Positions 1-9,023 of a DNA stretch of 64,000 nucleotides are shown here, in pieces. How positions within the stretch are numbered: the first letter of the stretch is position 1; every line of letters begins with the position of its first letter. A program made the translations under genes and the position numbers. Source of the stretch: Flavobacterium aquaticum (lineage in GTDB: Bacteria; Bacteroidota; Bacteroidia; Flavobacteriales; Flavobacteriaceae); contig NZ_QLMI01000001.1 of assembly GCF_003259835.1 (NCBI RefSeq), positions 62,001 through 126,000 of the forward strand. Direction: 5' to 3'. Below the pieces are notes generated by a model, which was not told the origin of the DNA, did not search any database, and saw only the letters and a program-made list of their open reading frames with translations.

Positions 1-2344
1 TATGGTAAACATCGGGCAAAAAGATTTATTGATTGATTGCCAAGGAAACTGGGGAAATATTCTAACAGGAGACGGAGCCGCAGCACCTCGTTACATCGAA
101 GCGCGAATTTCGAAATTTGGTCACGATGTATTGTTCTCGCCAAAAGTTACCCAATGGCAATTGAGCTATGATGGTCGTAAAAATGAACCAATTCATTTGC
201 CTGTAAAATTCCCATTATTGTTAGCACAAGGTGGAGAAGGAATTGCGGTAGGTTTATCAACTAAAATTTTGCCTCACAATTTCAATGAGTTAATCGATGC
301 GTCTATTAAAATTTTAAAAGGAAAACCTTTCACACTTTTTCCAGATTTCCCAACAGCCGGAATTGCTGATGTTTCCAATTATAATGATGGAATGCGAGGT
401 TCTCGTGTGCGCGTGAGAGCTAAAATCGCACCACTAGATAAAAATACCTTGGTGATAACCCAAATTCCGTTTTCAACCGATACTACAAAATTGATTGATA
501 GTATTTTGAAAGCCAATGAAAAAGGGAAAATCAAAATCAAGAAAATTGAGGACAACACCGCTGCCGAGGTTGAAATCGTAATTCATTTACAACCCGGAAC
601 TTCGCCAGACAAAATGATTGACGCGTTGTATGCATTCACCGATTGTGAGTTGTCTATCGCGCCTTTAGGTTGTGTTATCGAAAATTGTAACAAGCCTTTG
701 TTTATTGGTGTTTCTGATATTTTGAAGATTTCTACGAATCGTACCTTGAATATTTTAAAACGAGAATTAGAAATTCAATTGGACGAACTCGAAGCGAAGT
801 GGCATTTTGCGAATTTAGAGAAGATTTTCATTCGTGAAGAAATGTACATCGACTTCAAATTGTATTCGGATAGAGATTCGCTTTACAAATACATGTACGA
901 CCGATTTGAGCCTTTCAAAACCATTCTAATTCGAGAAATTGAAGACGACGATTTACAACGTTTGACCCAAATTCCAATGATTCGTATCACACGATTTGAC
1001 TCGGATAAAGCAGATGATGCGATTGCAAAATTGGAAGCCGAAATAGAGCAAGTAAAACATCATTTAGATCATTTGATTGATTATGCCGTGGATTATTTCA
1101 CCACTCTAAGAGACAAATACGGAAAAGGAAGAGAGCGTTTAACCGAATTACGTAATTTCGATAACATTCAAGCGACGAAAGTAGTATTGCGTAACCAAAA
1201 ATTCTATGTAAATAGAGAAGAAGGTTTCGTAGGAATGGGCTTGAAAAAAGACGAATATGTAGGTGAATGTTCCGATATTGATGATGTTATTGTTTTCTTA
1301 CGCGATGGAAAAATGATGGTCACCAAAATCGATGATAAAAAGTTCGTTGGAAAAGACATCATTCACATTGCAGTTTTCGATAAAAATGACAAACGTACCA
1401 TTTACAACATGATGTATCGCGATGGTAAAAATGGTTCTACGTTTATCAAGCGTTTCAATGTTTCTGGAGTAACTCGTGATAAATTCTATGATTTAACACA
1501 AGAAAAAGCAGGTTCAATGGTGTCGTATTTCTCAGCAAATCCAAATGGAGAAGCCGAAGTCGTTACGATTTTATTACGCCAAGTAGGAAGTGTAAAAAAA
1601 CTGAAATGGGATGTCGATTTTTCGGATATTGCCATCAAAGGAAGAGCTTCTCGTGGAAATACGGTTACCAAATATCCAATCAAAAAAATCGAACTAAAAG
1701 AGAAAGGAATTTCAACTTTACGTCCGAGAAAAGTTTGGTTTGATGATACGGTACAACGATTGAATGTCGATGGAAGAGGCGAATTGTTAGGCGAATTTAA
1801 ACCAAACGACCGCTTGTTAATTGTCAACCAATCAGGGAAACTGAAAACAATAATTCCAGAACTTTCTACGCATTTTGAAGAAGACATGATTGTGTTAGAA
1901 AAATGGAATCCAAATAAACCGGTTTCGTGTATTTATTACTGTGGTGAAAAAGACAGATATTTTGTAAAACGTTTCTTAATTGAAAACGAAAATAAAGAGG
2001 AAATCTTCATTACTGAACACGATAAATCGCAACTAGAAATCGTTTCTACCGATTGGCGTCCTGTTGCTGAGGTGGTTTTTGCTAAAGTGAAAGGCCTTCA
2101 AAAAGAAAATCAAGTAGTGGATTTAGAACAATTCATTGCTGTGAAAGGAATCAAAGCTCTAGGAAATCAATTAACTACGGATAAAATTAAGCAGATAAAT
2201 ATGTTAGATCCGCTTCCGTATGAAGAGATTTTAGAAGAACCAGAAATTCAGCAAGAAACTTCAGATGATAATGAAGGTGCTGATATTCAAGATTTCAATA
2301 TAGAATTAGACGACGACGGACAAATAACGTTGTCTTTAGAATAA
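1..2344 (+). CDS. parC: DNA topoisomerase IV subunit A, 5'-truncated by the window
   Basis: Type IIA topoisomerase A subunit, which cuts and rejoins both strands to decatenate daughter chromosomes with ParE. The frame is open at the left edge, so the first Met is internal and roughly 100 N-terminal residues are missing. The active-site tyrosine lies in AAAPRYIEAR (visible residues 26-35, Tyr31). The tower and coiled-coil regions follow, then a divergent C-terminal beta-pinwheel without an obvious GyrA box, and an acidic tail. The estimated full length (about 890 residues) and the missing GyrA box favour ParC over GyrA. Chromosomal housekeeping gene; parE would be expected just upstream. A rho-independent terminator follows. 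Confidence 0.9.
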   Translation, partial: MVNIGQKDLLIDCQGNWGNILTGDGAAAPRYIEARISKFGHDVLFSPKVTQWQLSYDGRKNEPIHLPVKFPLLLAQGGEGIAVGLSTKILPHNFNELIDASIKILKGKPFTLFPDFPTAGIADVSNYNDGMRGSRVRVRAKIAPLDKNTLVITQIPFSTDTTKLIDSILKANEKGKIKIKKIEDNTAAEVEIVIHLQPGTSPDKMIDALYAFTDCELSIAPLGCVIENCNKPLFIGVSDILKISTNRTLNILKRELEIQLDELEAKWHFANLEKIFIREEMYIDFKLYSDRDSLYKYMYDRFEPFKTILIREIEDDDLQRLTQIPMIRITRFDSDKADDAIAKLEAEIEQVKHHLDHLIDYAVDYFTTLRDKYGKGRERLTELRNFDNIQATKVVLRNQKFYVNREEGFVGMGLKKDEYVGECSDIDDVIVFLRDGKMMVTKIDDKKFVGKDIIHIAVFDKNDKRTIYNMMYRDGKNGSTFIKRFNVSGVTRDKFYDLTQEKAGSMVSYFSANPNGEAEVVTILLRQVGSVKKLKWDVDFSDIAIKGRASRGNTVTKYPIKKIELKEKGISTLRPRKVWFDDTVQRLNVDGRGELLGEFKPNDRLLIVNQSGKLKTIIPELSTHFEEDMIVLEKWNPNKPVSCIYYCGEKDRYFVKRFLIENENKEEIFITEHDKSQLEIVSTDWRPVAEVVFAKVKGLQKENQVVDLEQFIAVKGIKALGNQLTTDKIKQINMLDPLPYEEILEEPEIQQETSDDNEGADIQDFNIELDDDGQITLSLE

Positions 2345-2351
2345 AATTCTG

Positions 2352-2383
2352 ACCTGCAAGGTTTTACTTTGCAGGTTTTTTTA
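2352..2383 (+). terminator. Rho-independent terminator of parC
   Basis: Stem ACCTGCAA/TTGCAGGT (2352-2359 with 2369-2376) followed by a run of T, 8 bases after the parC stop. Confidence 0.85.
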
Positions 2384-2451
2384 TTGATTTTTATCATTTT
2401 TCATTCCAAATAAAACACTTAATTTCGCTCCAAAATAAAACACAACAACTA

Positions 2452-4125
2452 ATGTCAACATTTCCATCAGACATTGAAATTGCACAAAATGCAACGATGT
2501 CTCACATAAAAGATATTGCCAAAAAAATCAATATTTCAGAAGACGATTTAGAATATTACGGTAAGTACAAAGCCAAGTTACCACTACACTTACAACAAGA
2601 AAACCCAAAAGGCAAACTGATTTTAGTTTCTGCCATGTCACCAACAAAATATGGTGAAGGTAAAACTACCATGTCTATCGGTTTGACGGATGGTTTGAAT
2701 TACATTGGTAAAAAAGCAATTGCCGTTTTACGTGAACCTTCACTTGGACCTGTTTTTGGTTTAAAAGGTGGCGCTGCTGGTGGTGGTTACGTTCAGGTGT
2801 TACCAATGGAAGATATCAACTTACATTTTACAGGTGATTTTTCAGCGATTGAAAAGGCAAATAACTTGCTTTCAGCGGTGATTGATAACAATTTACAAAA
2901 CACGAAATATTCTTTAAATCTTGACCCAAAATCGATTGCATGGAAACGTGTGATGGACATGAACGACCGATCTTTACGTCAGATTATTATTGGAGTAGGA
3001 GCGAAAGCGAATGGAACGATGCGTGAAGACGGTTTCAATATTACACCCGCTTCAGAAGTGATGGCGATTTTATGTTTGGCAAAAGATTTAGAAGATTTGA
3101 AATTCCGATTAGGAAATATATTCGTTGGAAAAACTTTGGATGGAAAAGCGATATTTGCTCGCGATTTGAATGTAGTAGGAGCCATGGCAACTTTATTGAA
3201 AGACGCAATCAAACCTAACTTAGTGCAAACCATCGACGGAAATCCAGCGATTTTACACGGTGGACCATTTGCTAGTATTGCACAAGGAACAAATACCGCA
3301 ATCGCTACAAAAATGGGATTATCGTTAGGAGATTACGTAGTAACAGAAGCAGGTTTTGGTGCCGATTTAGGTGCGGAAAAATTCTTGCATATCAAGTGCG
3401 AACAAAGTGGTTTAAAACCAGATGCCGTGGTTTTAGTGGCAACAATTAGAGCTATTAAACATCACGCGGGATTAGCTGCTGAAGATTTTAAAACGGAAAA
3501 CGTAAGTGCTATTGAGAAAGGTTTCTGTAATTTGGAAAAACACATTGAAAACATGCAACAATTTGGATTAAATCCTGTGGTTTGCATCAATGCTTTTCCA
3601 GATGATACGCAAGCGGAATATGATAAATTGAAAGAATTATGTGTAACTAAAGGTGTAACTGCAATTGTAAGTACCGCTTTTGTTTATGGAGGAAAAGGTT
3701 CGGCAGCTGTTGCTGAAAAAGTTATAGCAGAAATTGAAAAAGGAACTGCGAATTATAAACCGTTATATCAACCAACGGATAATATTGAACATAAAATTAA
3801 TGTGGTAGCCAAAACGATTTATGGTGCGAATTCAGTAGAGTTTTCTCCAAAATCGAAAGCGCAATTAAAAATGATTAACGATTTAGGTTTCAGTCATTTT
3901 TCGGTTTGTATGGCGAAAACGCCTGCGAGTTTTTCAGACAATGAAAAGTTAATTGGTCGCCCAACGAATTTTGATATTACGGTTCGTGAATTTGAAATTG
4001 CCAGTGGCGCTGGATTTATTGTACCGCTTTTAGGTGAAGTAATGCGAATGCCGGGTTTACCAGCGGTACCAAACGCAGAACGAATTGATATTGATAACGA
4101 AGGAAGAATTAAGGGATTGTCTTAG
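2452..4125 (+). CDS. fhs: Formate-tetrahydrofolate ligase
   Basis: Makes 10-formyl-tetrahydrofolate from formate, ATP and THF (EC 6.3.4.3), feeding one-carbon units to purine synthesis and formyl-Met-tRNA. At 557 residues it is full length for the family. The ATP loop YGEGKTT is at residues 67-73, followed by the family's glycine-rich GLKGGAAGGGY stretch, and the C-terminus (GLPAVPNAERIDID) is typical. It is a single-gene unit between the parC terminator and a bidirectional terminator. A weak Bacteroidota -7 element (TAATTTCG, 2420-2427) lies about 25 bases before the ATG. Confidence 0.96.
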   Translation: MSTFPSDIEIAQNATMSHIKDIAKKINISEDDLEYYGKYKAKLPLHLQQENPKGKLILVSAMSPTKYGEGKTTMSIGLTDGLNYIGKKAIAVLREPSLGPVFGLKGGAAGGGYVQVLPMEDINLHFTGDFSAIEKANNLLSAVIDNNLQNTKYSLNLDPKSIAWKRVMDMNDRSLRQIIIGVGAKANGTMREDGFNITPASEVMAILCLAKDLEDLKFRLGNIFVGKTLDGKAIFARDLNVVGAMATLLKDAIKPNLVQTIDGNPAILHGGPFASIAQGTNTAIATKMGLSLGDYVVTEAGFGADLGAEKFLHIKCEQSGLKPDAVVLVATIRAIKHHAGLAAEDFKTENVSAIEKGFCNLEKHIENMQQFGLNPVVCINAFPDDTQAEYDKLKELCVTKGVTAIVSTAFVYGGKGSAAVAEKVIAEIEKGTANYKPLYQPTDNIEHKINVVAKTIYGANSVEFSPKSKAQLKMINDLGFSHFSVCMAKTPASFSDNEKLIGRPTNFDITVREFEIASGAGFIVPLLGEVMRMPGLPAVPNAERIDIDNEGRIKGLS

Positions 4126-4181
4126 AATTTTGACACAAATAAACAATACAAATCCTATCTAACCCTGATAGGAATGAAAAT

Positions 4182-4216
4182 AAAAAATGGTGATTAATTA
4201 AAATCACCATTTTTTA
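4182..4216. terminator. Bidirectional terminator between fhs and terC-like gene
   Basis: AAATGGTGATT (4185-4195) pairs with AATCACCATTT (4202-4212), flanked by A and T runs on the two sides. It therefore works for the convergent genes on both strands. Confidence 0.75.
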
Positions 4217-4276
4217 TTGTAATGTATAGCAGGAATAGGGTCAGCCGATATGTCCCGAACCATTCGTTGCTGAATT

Positions 4277-5047
4277 TTATTTTTTCTTACGCATTTTCAT
4301 GTTTAAAAATTCTACTGCTAATGAGAATGCAATTGCAAAATATAAATAACCTTTAGGAACAGCACCTACGTGTTGACCCACTAATTCGGCATGTGATAAG
4401 TGCATACTCTCGGTAATCAACATAAATCCGATTAAGATTAGAAAGGCTAAACCTAAAATTTGAATCGATGGATTAGCGTTTACGAAATTTCCAACAGGAA
4501 CTGCAAATAACATCATAACTCCAACCGAAATTACTACAGCAGTAATCATAATTACTAATGCACCTTCGATACCGTTTGTCATACCTACCGCAGTTAAAAT
4601 ACTGTCAACAGAGAAAATTAAGTCAATTAGAAGAATTTGTATAATTACACTTGAAAAAGATTTAGTAGCCGAAGTTTTAAGTTCTTTTTCTTCTTCACCT
4701 TTATGGTCTACTTTTTCATGAATTTCTTTCGTGCTTTTATAAATTAAAAACAATCCTCCAAGTAATAAAATCAAGGCTTGACCTGTAATATCTGCTGAAA
4801 ACCAACCAAAGTCAAAACTGAACCAAGGTGCTTTCATGGCAATTAATAAGGTAATTCCAAATAACAATGCAATACGCATAAACATCGCTAAGAATAATCC
4901 TATTCGGGTTGCTTTTTTACGTTTTTCTTCGGGTAATTTTCCGGTAACAATTGAAATAAAGATGATGTTATCGATACCTAAAATGATTTCTAAAAAACTT
5001 AGGGTTAACAAGGCTACCCAAGCATCGGGATTTAAAAATACTTCCAT
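4277..5047 (-). CDS. TerC family integral membrane protein
   Basis: Predicted polytopic inner-membrane protein with about seven hydrophobic segments. It carries both TerC hallmarks: an acidic LEIILGIDNIIF segment near residues 19-30 and IDLIFSVDSILTAVGM near 141-156. TerC proteins are linked to metal-ion (Mn2+) export, in some cases during co-translational metalation of exported enzymes; the substrate cannot be read from this sequence. A charged cytoplasmic loop lies at about 107-130. It is last in a minus-strand run, with 34 bases between it and the lipoprotein gene upstream, and no yybP-ykoY riboswitch fits in that gap. Confidence 0.88.
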   Translation of the reverse strand: MEVFLNPDAWVALLTLSFLEIILGIDNIIFISIVTGKLPEEKRKKATRIGLFLAMFMRIALLFGITLLIAMKAPWFSFDFGWFSADITGQALILLLGGLFLIYKSTKEIHEKVDHKGEEEKELKTSATKSFSSVIIQILLIDLIFSVDSILTAVGMTNGIEGALVIMITAVVISVGVMMLFAVPVGNFVNANPSIQILGLAFLILIGFMLITESMHLSHAELVGQHVGAVPKGYLYFAIAFSLAVEFLNMKMRKKK

Positions 5048-5081
5048 TTTGTGTTTTAGTTTTAGAACTTGTTATACGATA

Positions 5082-5453
5082 TTAATTCTGTTTTGTTACA
5101 GTACCACGTTGCTTTTTTGAATCGCCCACAAAAGAATATTCAAAAGTGTATGAATCAGAGTCAGTAGTCAAAATTTTCATTTGAACTGGTTTTTTCTCTT
5201 CGCGATTTTTTGGATTGATATTTTGAATAACATATTCGCAATTGTTAGTCCATCGTACTTTAAAAGTGTCGATTTTTCCTTCGTAGGTTTCTATTTGAAT
5301 AGAATCGTTTCGTTCAAAAGTACTGGTATATTTTTTACCTTCGATTTCAGTTTCCGAAGTAAATTTTCCGGTTTTAAAATCTTTACAATTGCGTTCTTGA
5401 TTGTAGCAAGAAACCAGAAGTAGCGCCGAAAATAAAATAAAAATGGATTTCAT
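5082..5453 (-). CDS. Small lipoprotein of unknown function
   Basis: I take the ATG at 5453-5451 as start, because it gives a clean lipoprotein signal MKSIFILFSALLLVSCYNQ with Cys16 in the lipobox; an upstream in-frame Met would add ten polar residues. The mature part (about 107 residues) is rich in Thr, Lys and Glu and looks like small beta-sheet lipoproteins of Flavobacteriaceae. No catalytic motif is seen. It starts one base after the stop of the DUF6095-like gene, so the two are probably translationally coupled. Confidence 0.75.
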   Translation of the reverse strand: MKSIFILFSALLLVSCYNQERNCKDFKTGKFTSETEIEGKKYTSTFERNDSIQIETYEGKIDTFKVRWTNNCEYVIQNINPKNREEKKPVQMKILTTDSDSYTFEYSFVGDSKKQRGTVTKQN

Positions 5454-5454
5454 A

Positions 5455-5694
5455 TTATGTATTTGTGTTTTTATCACCTTCAAACATACTTTTTACCAGA
5501 GTAGTAATTCCTTTAAATATCAAAAACATAGCTGCTAACGCAATTATGATTCCTAATGCTAAAATATAAGGATATAACGGATGTTTTTCGTTTTTAAAAG
5601 CACTGTTTATAATTACTGGTCCAAGAAATAATAATGGTAAAGCGCCTGAAAGATATTTTATACCTTTTGCTAGTATGTTTTTATCTGTTGCCAT
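5455..5694 (-). CDS. DUF6095-like small membrane protein
   Basis: A 79-residue protein with two hydrophobic helices (about 13-30 and 40-62) separated by a short polar turn, and a charged C-terminus. Composition and layout match the small flavobacterial family I know as DUF6095; that family name is from memory. Its ATG overlaps the stop codon of the gene upstream by one base (TAATG), which indicates co-translation. Confidence 0.7.
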   Translation of the reverse strand: MATDKNILAKGIKYLSGALPLLFLGPVIINSAFKNEKHPLYPYILALGIIIALAAMFLIFKGITTLVKSMFEGDKNTNT

Positions 5695-6158
5695 TAGAAA
5701 TTAATTCGAAGTCCAACTCCATTACTATTATTCACAATATTTAGTTCAAAATTATCGCCTAATGTTTTCTTTTCGTCAATTAATCCTTGATTATACATGT
5801 CTACACTTTCTTGAACCATTTTTTTTCTTCCCGATAAAATAGGAATAGAAATAGCCATTAAACCAACACCAGCATAGGTAATTGCTGTAGGATATTTTAC
5901 ATCTGAGGTTAATCCCATTACTAAATCGGCAACTGTTCCTCCAATTCCTACTCCCAAAAGAAAACCTCCAAGTGATTCTTTCGTTTTTGCATTTTTAAAA
6001 ACACGTAACGCTTTTAAATCTGTTTTCATTAAATTTTTGGTTTCAAACGAAGACAATTGTTCTCCATTTTGATAAATTTTACCATTTGTATATTCTAATT
6101 TTTGAGCAAAAGATATTGAAAAACCAAATACTGCCAAGATTAAAAAGAATTGTTTCAT
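5694..6158 (-). CDS. Exported hypothetical protein with two hydrophobic segments
   Basis: A 154-residue protein with a signal peptide (MKQFFLILAVFGFSISFAQ, cleavage after AQ). Two glycine-rich hydrophobic stretches follow, at about 63-82 and 89-107. The C-terminus NSNGVGLRINF ends in phenylalanine, as outer-membrane strands often do. I do not recognise a family. It lies 8 bases after murQ and overlaps the next gene by one base, so it belongs to the murQ transcription unit. Confidence 0.7.
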   Translation of the reverse strand: MKQFFLILAVFGFSISFAQKLEYTNGKIYQNGEQLSSFETKNLMKTDLKALRVFKNAKTKESLGGFLLGVGIGGTVADLVMGLTSDVKYPTAITYAGVGLMAISIPILSGRKKMVQESVDMYNQGLIDEKKTLGDNFELNIVNNSNGVGLRINF

Positions 6159-6166
6159 AGTATGTT

Positions 6167-6985
6167 TTATTTTTTGTTGTTGTAAAAATCTACTGCATTT
6201 CTAACACTTCCGTGTGTTTGTAATAATTGATTGGCTTCTTCATAACTTACCGGAATTTCCTCCATAATCATTCGAGTTCCTCTGTCAATTAATTTGGTAT
6301 TGCTTAACTGCATGTCGACCATTTTGTTGCCTTTTACTTTTCCAAGTTGAATCATAGTGGCAGTCGATATCATGTTTAAAACCAACTTCTGAGCCGTTCC
6401 TGCTTTCATGCGTGAACTTCCTGTTACGAATTCTGGTCCAACTACCACATCAATCGGAAATTTAGCCGTTTTTGATAATGGACTTTCGGCATTACAACTA
6501 ATACTTCCTGTGCTGATGTTATTTTGATTACACATTTCCAAACCACCAATTACATAAGGTGTGGTTCCCGAAGCAGCAATTCCAACTACAACATCATTTT
6601 CATTGATATTCCATTGTTGTAAGTCTTTCCAAGCTTGTTCTCGATCGTCTTCGGCAAATTCTACTGCTTTTCTAATCGCCGTATCGCCACCAGCAATAAT
6701 TCCGATTACCAAATCAAACGGAACACCGAAAGTAGGTGGACATTCCGAAGCATCTACAATTCCTAAACGACCAGAAGTCCCAGCTCCAATGTAAAACAAA
6801 CGACCACCTTGTTTCATTTTCGAAACAATTTCTGTCACTAGTTTTTCAATTTGTGGTAACGCTTTTTCAACAGCTAACGGAACAGTTTTGTCTTCGTTAT
6901 TGATATTCGTCAACAAATCTGTAACCGACATTTTTTCTAAATGTTCGTATTTGGAAGCTTGTTCAGTGGTTTTGGTAAAGTTCAT
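6167..6985 (-). CDS. murQ: N-acetylmuramic acid 6-phosphate etherase
   Basis: Cleaves the lactyl ether of MurNAc-6-phosphate to GlcNAc-6-phosphate and D-lactate (EC 4.2.1.126) during cell-wall sugar recycling in the cytoplasm. It has a SIS-fold sugar-phosphate pocket with YIGAGTSGRLG (65-75) and the family signature DASECPPTFG (78-87), whose Glu81 corresponds to a catalytic Glu of E. coli MurQ. A second glutamate pair lies in AVEFAEDD (107-114). At 272 residues it is slightly short of E. coli MurQ (about 298), as is common in Bacteroidota. No MurP-type PTS gene is next to it. Confidence 0.95.
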   Translation of the reverse strand: MNFTKTTEQASKYEHLEKMSVTDLLTNINNEDKTVPLAVEKALPQIEKLVTEIVSKMKQGGRLFYIGAGTSGRLGIVDASECPPTFGVPFDLVIGIIAGGDTAIRKAVEFAEDDREQAWKDLQQWNINENDVVVGIAASGTTPYVIGGLEMCNQNNISTGSISCNAESPLSKTAKFPIDVVVGPEFVTGSSRMKAGTAQKLVLNMISTATMIQLGKVKGNKMVDMQLSNTKLIDRGTRMIMEEIPVSYEEANQLLQTHGSVRNAVDFYNNKK

Positions 6986-6989
6986 GCGA

Positions 6990-7370
6990 TTATTTTAAAA
7001 CGTGATGCGCCAAAACATTCTGCACATCATACACATTAACTGATTTATTAAATTGTTTCACGATACTTGGATGAGCTTCGCTTGAAACCCAAATTTTCAA
7101 TTCGGCTTCTAAGTCAAAAGTTCCTGCCGTTTCTACGCTGAAGCGTGAAATGCTTTTGTAAGTAATGGATTTATATTCGATTTTGCTACCAGTAATCCCT
7201 TGTTTTTCAATTAGAATTAATCGTTTGTTGGTGAAAATAAAAGTATCACGAATTAATTTGAAACCTAATTCGATTTCTTCACCTGTAATCAAAAGTTTAC
7301 CATAATCTTTAACTAAAGTTTCTTGATTTACAGCACCTGCATTGCCAAGTAGCGCAGAAAATAATCCCAT
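6990..7370 (-). CDS. Bacterial PH-domain protein
   Basis: A 126-residue protein with an N-terminal amphipathic stretch and then a bacterial pleckstrin-homology-like domain (PF08000 type). Visible family features are IRDTFIFTNKRLILIEKQG and YKSITYKSISRFSVETAG. No signal peptide, so cytosolic. The role of the family is unclear. It starts the murQ unit, with 4 bases between it and murQ. Confidence 0.82.
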   Translation of the reverse strand: MGLFSALLGNAGAVNQETLVKDYGKLLITGEEIELGFKLIRDTFIFTNKRLILIEKQGITGSKIEYKSITYKSISRFSVETAGTFDLEAELKIWVSSEAHPSIVKQFNKSVNVYDVQNVLAHHVLK

Positions 7371-7435
7371 ATTAAATGTTTTAAATGTTCTTCAAATTTA
7401 AGTAAAAAGTACTTATGTTTTATGTTGATTTACGA

Positions 7436-8170
7436 TTAATGCGAATGTCCCATTTCAATAATGTAAGCCAAAACAAAACCAAATACAATCATGGTAATTT
7501 TAGCCAAGTTGAATTTATGTCCTTCGTTACTTTCAAAAATAATAGTAGACGAAATGTGAAATAAAATCCCCACTACAACTGCCGAAATTTCTTTTGAATA
7601 ATGTTGGGCAAAATGCATTTGTTCCGCTAGTAAAGTTCCAAGCGGTGTCATTAATGCGAAAGAAAACATAAACGCAAAAATCATCATTTTATTCATCTTC
7701 GCATTTACGAAAAACAAAGTCAAAATAATAGCAATAGGGAAGTGGTGTACCGCAATTCCGTATGCTAAATTGTTGTTTTCGTGAATTGGGAAACCTTCTA
7801 ACAAGGCATGAATGCACAAACTAATAAACAACAACCACGGAATGTGGTGCAATTCGTTATGCTCATCAGTATGCACGTGAACGTGACCGTGTTCGGCTCC
7901 TTTTGAGAAAAATTCTAGTAGGATTTGGAATAAAATTCCAATCATAATAAAAACACCAACAGGTAAAGAGGTATGTGCTTCTTCTCCTTCGTGACTATGA
8001 TTATGTCCTTCACTAAATAATTCAGGAAGTAAGTGCAAAACTGTTAACGAAAGTAAAAACGCACCACTGAACGCCAATAATAATTTGATGTTTTTTTTCT
8101 TTTGAGGCTTTAAAAACAAAGCGATTAAAAACCCTAAAATAACGGCTGAAAAGGTGATGATATATTGCAT
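7436..8170 (-). CDS. ZIP family divalent metal transporter
   Basis: Predicted zinc/iron permease of 244 residues with about eight membrane segments. Two His-rich cytoplasmic or loop regions (HNHSHEGEEAH and HGHVHVHTDEHNELHH) are typical metal-collecting loops. The transport-site motifs HALLEGFPIHENN and VHHFPIAIIL, on consecutive helices, match the ZIP TM4/TM5 signatures. The start codon overlaps the methyltransferase stop by one base (TAATG), so the two are co-translated. Confidence 0.92.
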   Translation of the reverse strand: MQYIITFSAVILGFLIALFLKPQKKKNIKLLLAFSGAFLLSLTVLHLLPELFSEGHNHSHEGEEAHTSLPVGVFIMIGILFQILLEFFSKGAEHGHVHVHTDEHNELHHIPWLLFISLCIHALLEGFPIHENNNLAYGIAVHHFPIAIILTLFFVNAKMNKMMIFAFMFSFALMTPLGTLLAEQMHFAQHYSKEISAVVVGILFHISSTIIFESNEGHKFNLAKITMIVFGFVLAYIIEMGHSH

Positions 8171-8913
8171 TATTTAAAAATCATAATTAAACGTTCGGAT
8201 TGTGTTTTAAAGAATTTTCGCAATTTATAATCGCCAAAAATATCCAAAAGATAAATGCCGGCTTCTTCCATCATTTTCTCAAAATCTTCTAAGCGAAGGG
8301 CTTGTACTTTTTCGGTAAAATGAAACTTTTCGCCTTTATCTTCAAAATTAATTTCTTTGTAAATGTGTCCGTCTTTCAAATAACGTTTGATGTGAAAATC
8401 AATTCCGTCTACCGATTTTATTTCATCGGCAACTAAATTTTCCAACACATAATCCACATTCATAAAATCGATAACGGCAAAACCTGTTTCGGTTAAACTG
8501 TTGTGAATGGCTTTGATGGTTTTGTTATTGTCGGCATCGTCTTCAAAATAGCCAAAACTGGTGAATAAATTGAAAATCGCATCGTACTTTTCGTTACACG
8601 TTTCGCGCATATCGTGCACTTTGAAATGCAGTTTCTCATTAGCAAATTCAGATGCTTCTTTAATACTATTTTCAGATAAATCAGCACCTGTAACATCAAA
8701 GCCTAAAGAGTTTAAATAAATCGCATGACGCCCTTTTCCACAAGCTAAGTCTAAGATTTTAGCGTCTTCTGGAAGGTTTAAATAATGCGTTAAATTGTCC
8801 ATTAACAATTGCGCTTCTTCGTCGTTGCGTTCCTTGTATAAAATGTGATAATATTCGGTATCAAACCAAGATTCGAACCAATTTTCTGATACAGGCTTTT
8901 GAATTTCTGACAT
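8170..8913 (-). CDS. Class I SAM-dependent methyltransferase
   Basis: A 247-residue Rossmann-fold methyltransferase. Motif I, ILDLACGKGRHAIYL, binds SAM; acidic residue Asp in GADLS closes motif II; IFNLFTSFGYFEDD is the motif IV region. Substrate unknown; the layout resembles small-molecule methyltransferases (COG2226-like) rather than RNA enzymes. First gene of a two-gene unit with the ZIP transporter, divergent from the THUMP methyltransferase. Confidence 0.88.
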   Translation of the reverse strand: MSEIQKPVSENWFESWFDTEYYHILYKERNDEEAQLLMDNLTHYLNLPEDAKILDLACGKGRHAIYLNSLGFDVTGADLSENSIKEASEFANEKLHFKVHDMRETCNEKYDAIFNLFTSFGYFEDDADNNKTIKAIHNSLTETGFAVIDFMNVDYVLENLVADEIKSVDGIDFHIKRYLKDGHIYKEINFEDKGEKFHFTEKVQALRLEDFEKMMEEAGIYLLDIFGDYKLRKFFKTQSERLIMIFK

Positions 8914-9023
8914 TTATTCTTTTTCTGGCAAATTAATCTTGCAAATTTAATGTATTTTTGCACAAGAATACCTTAATTATTGCGATTGCAATTGATTTTT
9001 GCAATTGAACTTGAAATTGAAGA

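Noticed and set aside
1..2344. DNA gyrase subunit A
   Set aside because: No GyrA box in the C-terminal domain and the estimated length fits topoisomerase IV subunit A of Bacteroidota better.
5048..5081. yybP-ykoY manganese riboswitch before the TerC gene
   Set aside because: Only 34 bases lie between the gene and its upstream neighbour, too short for this RNA, and no core motif is visible.
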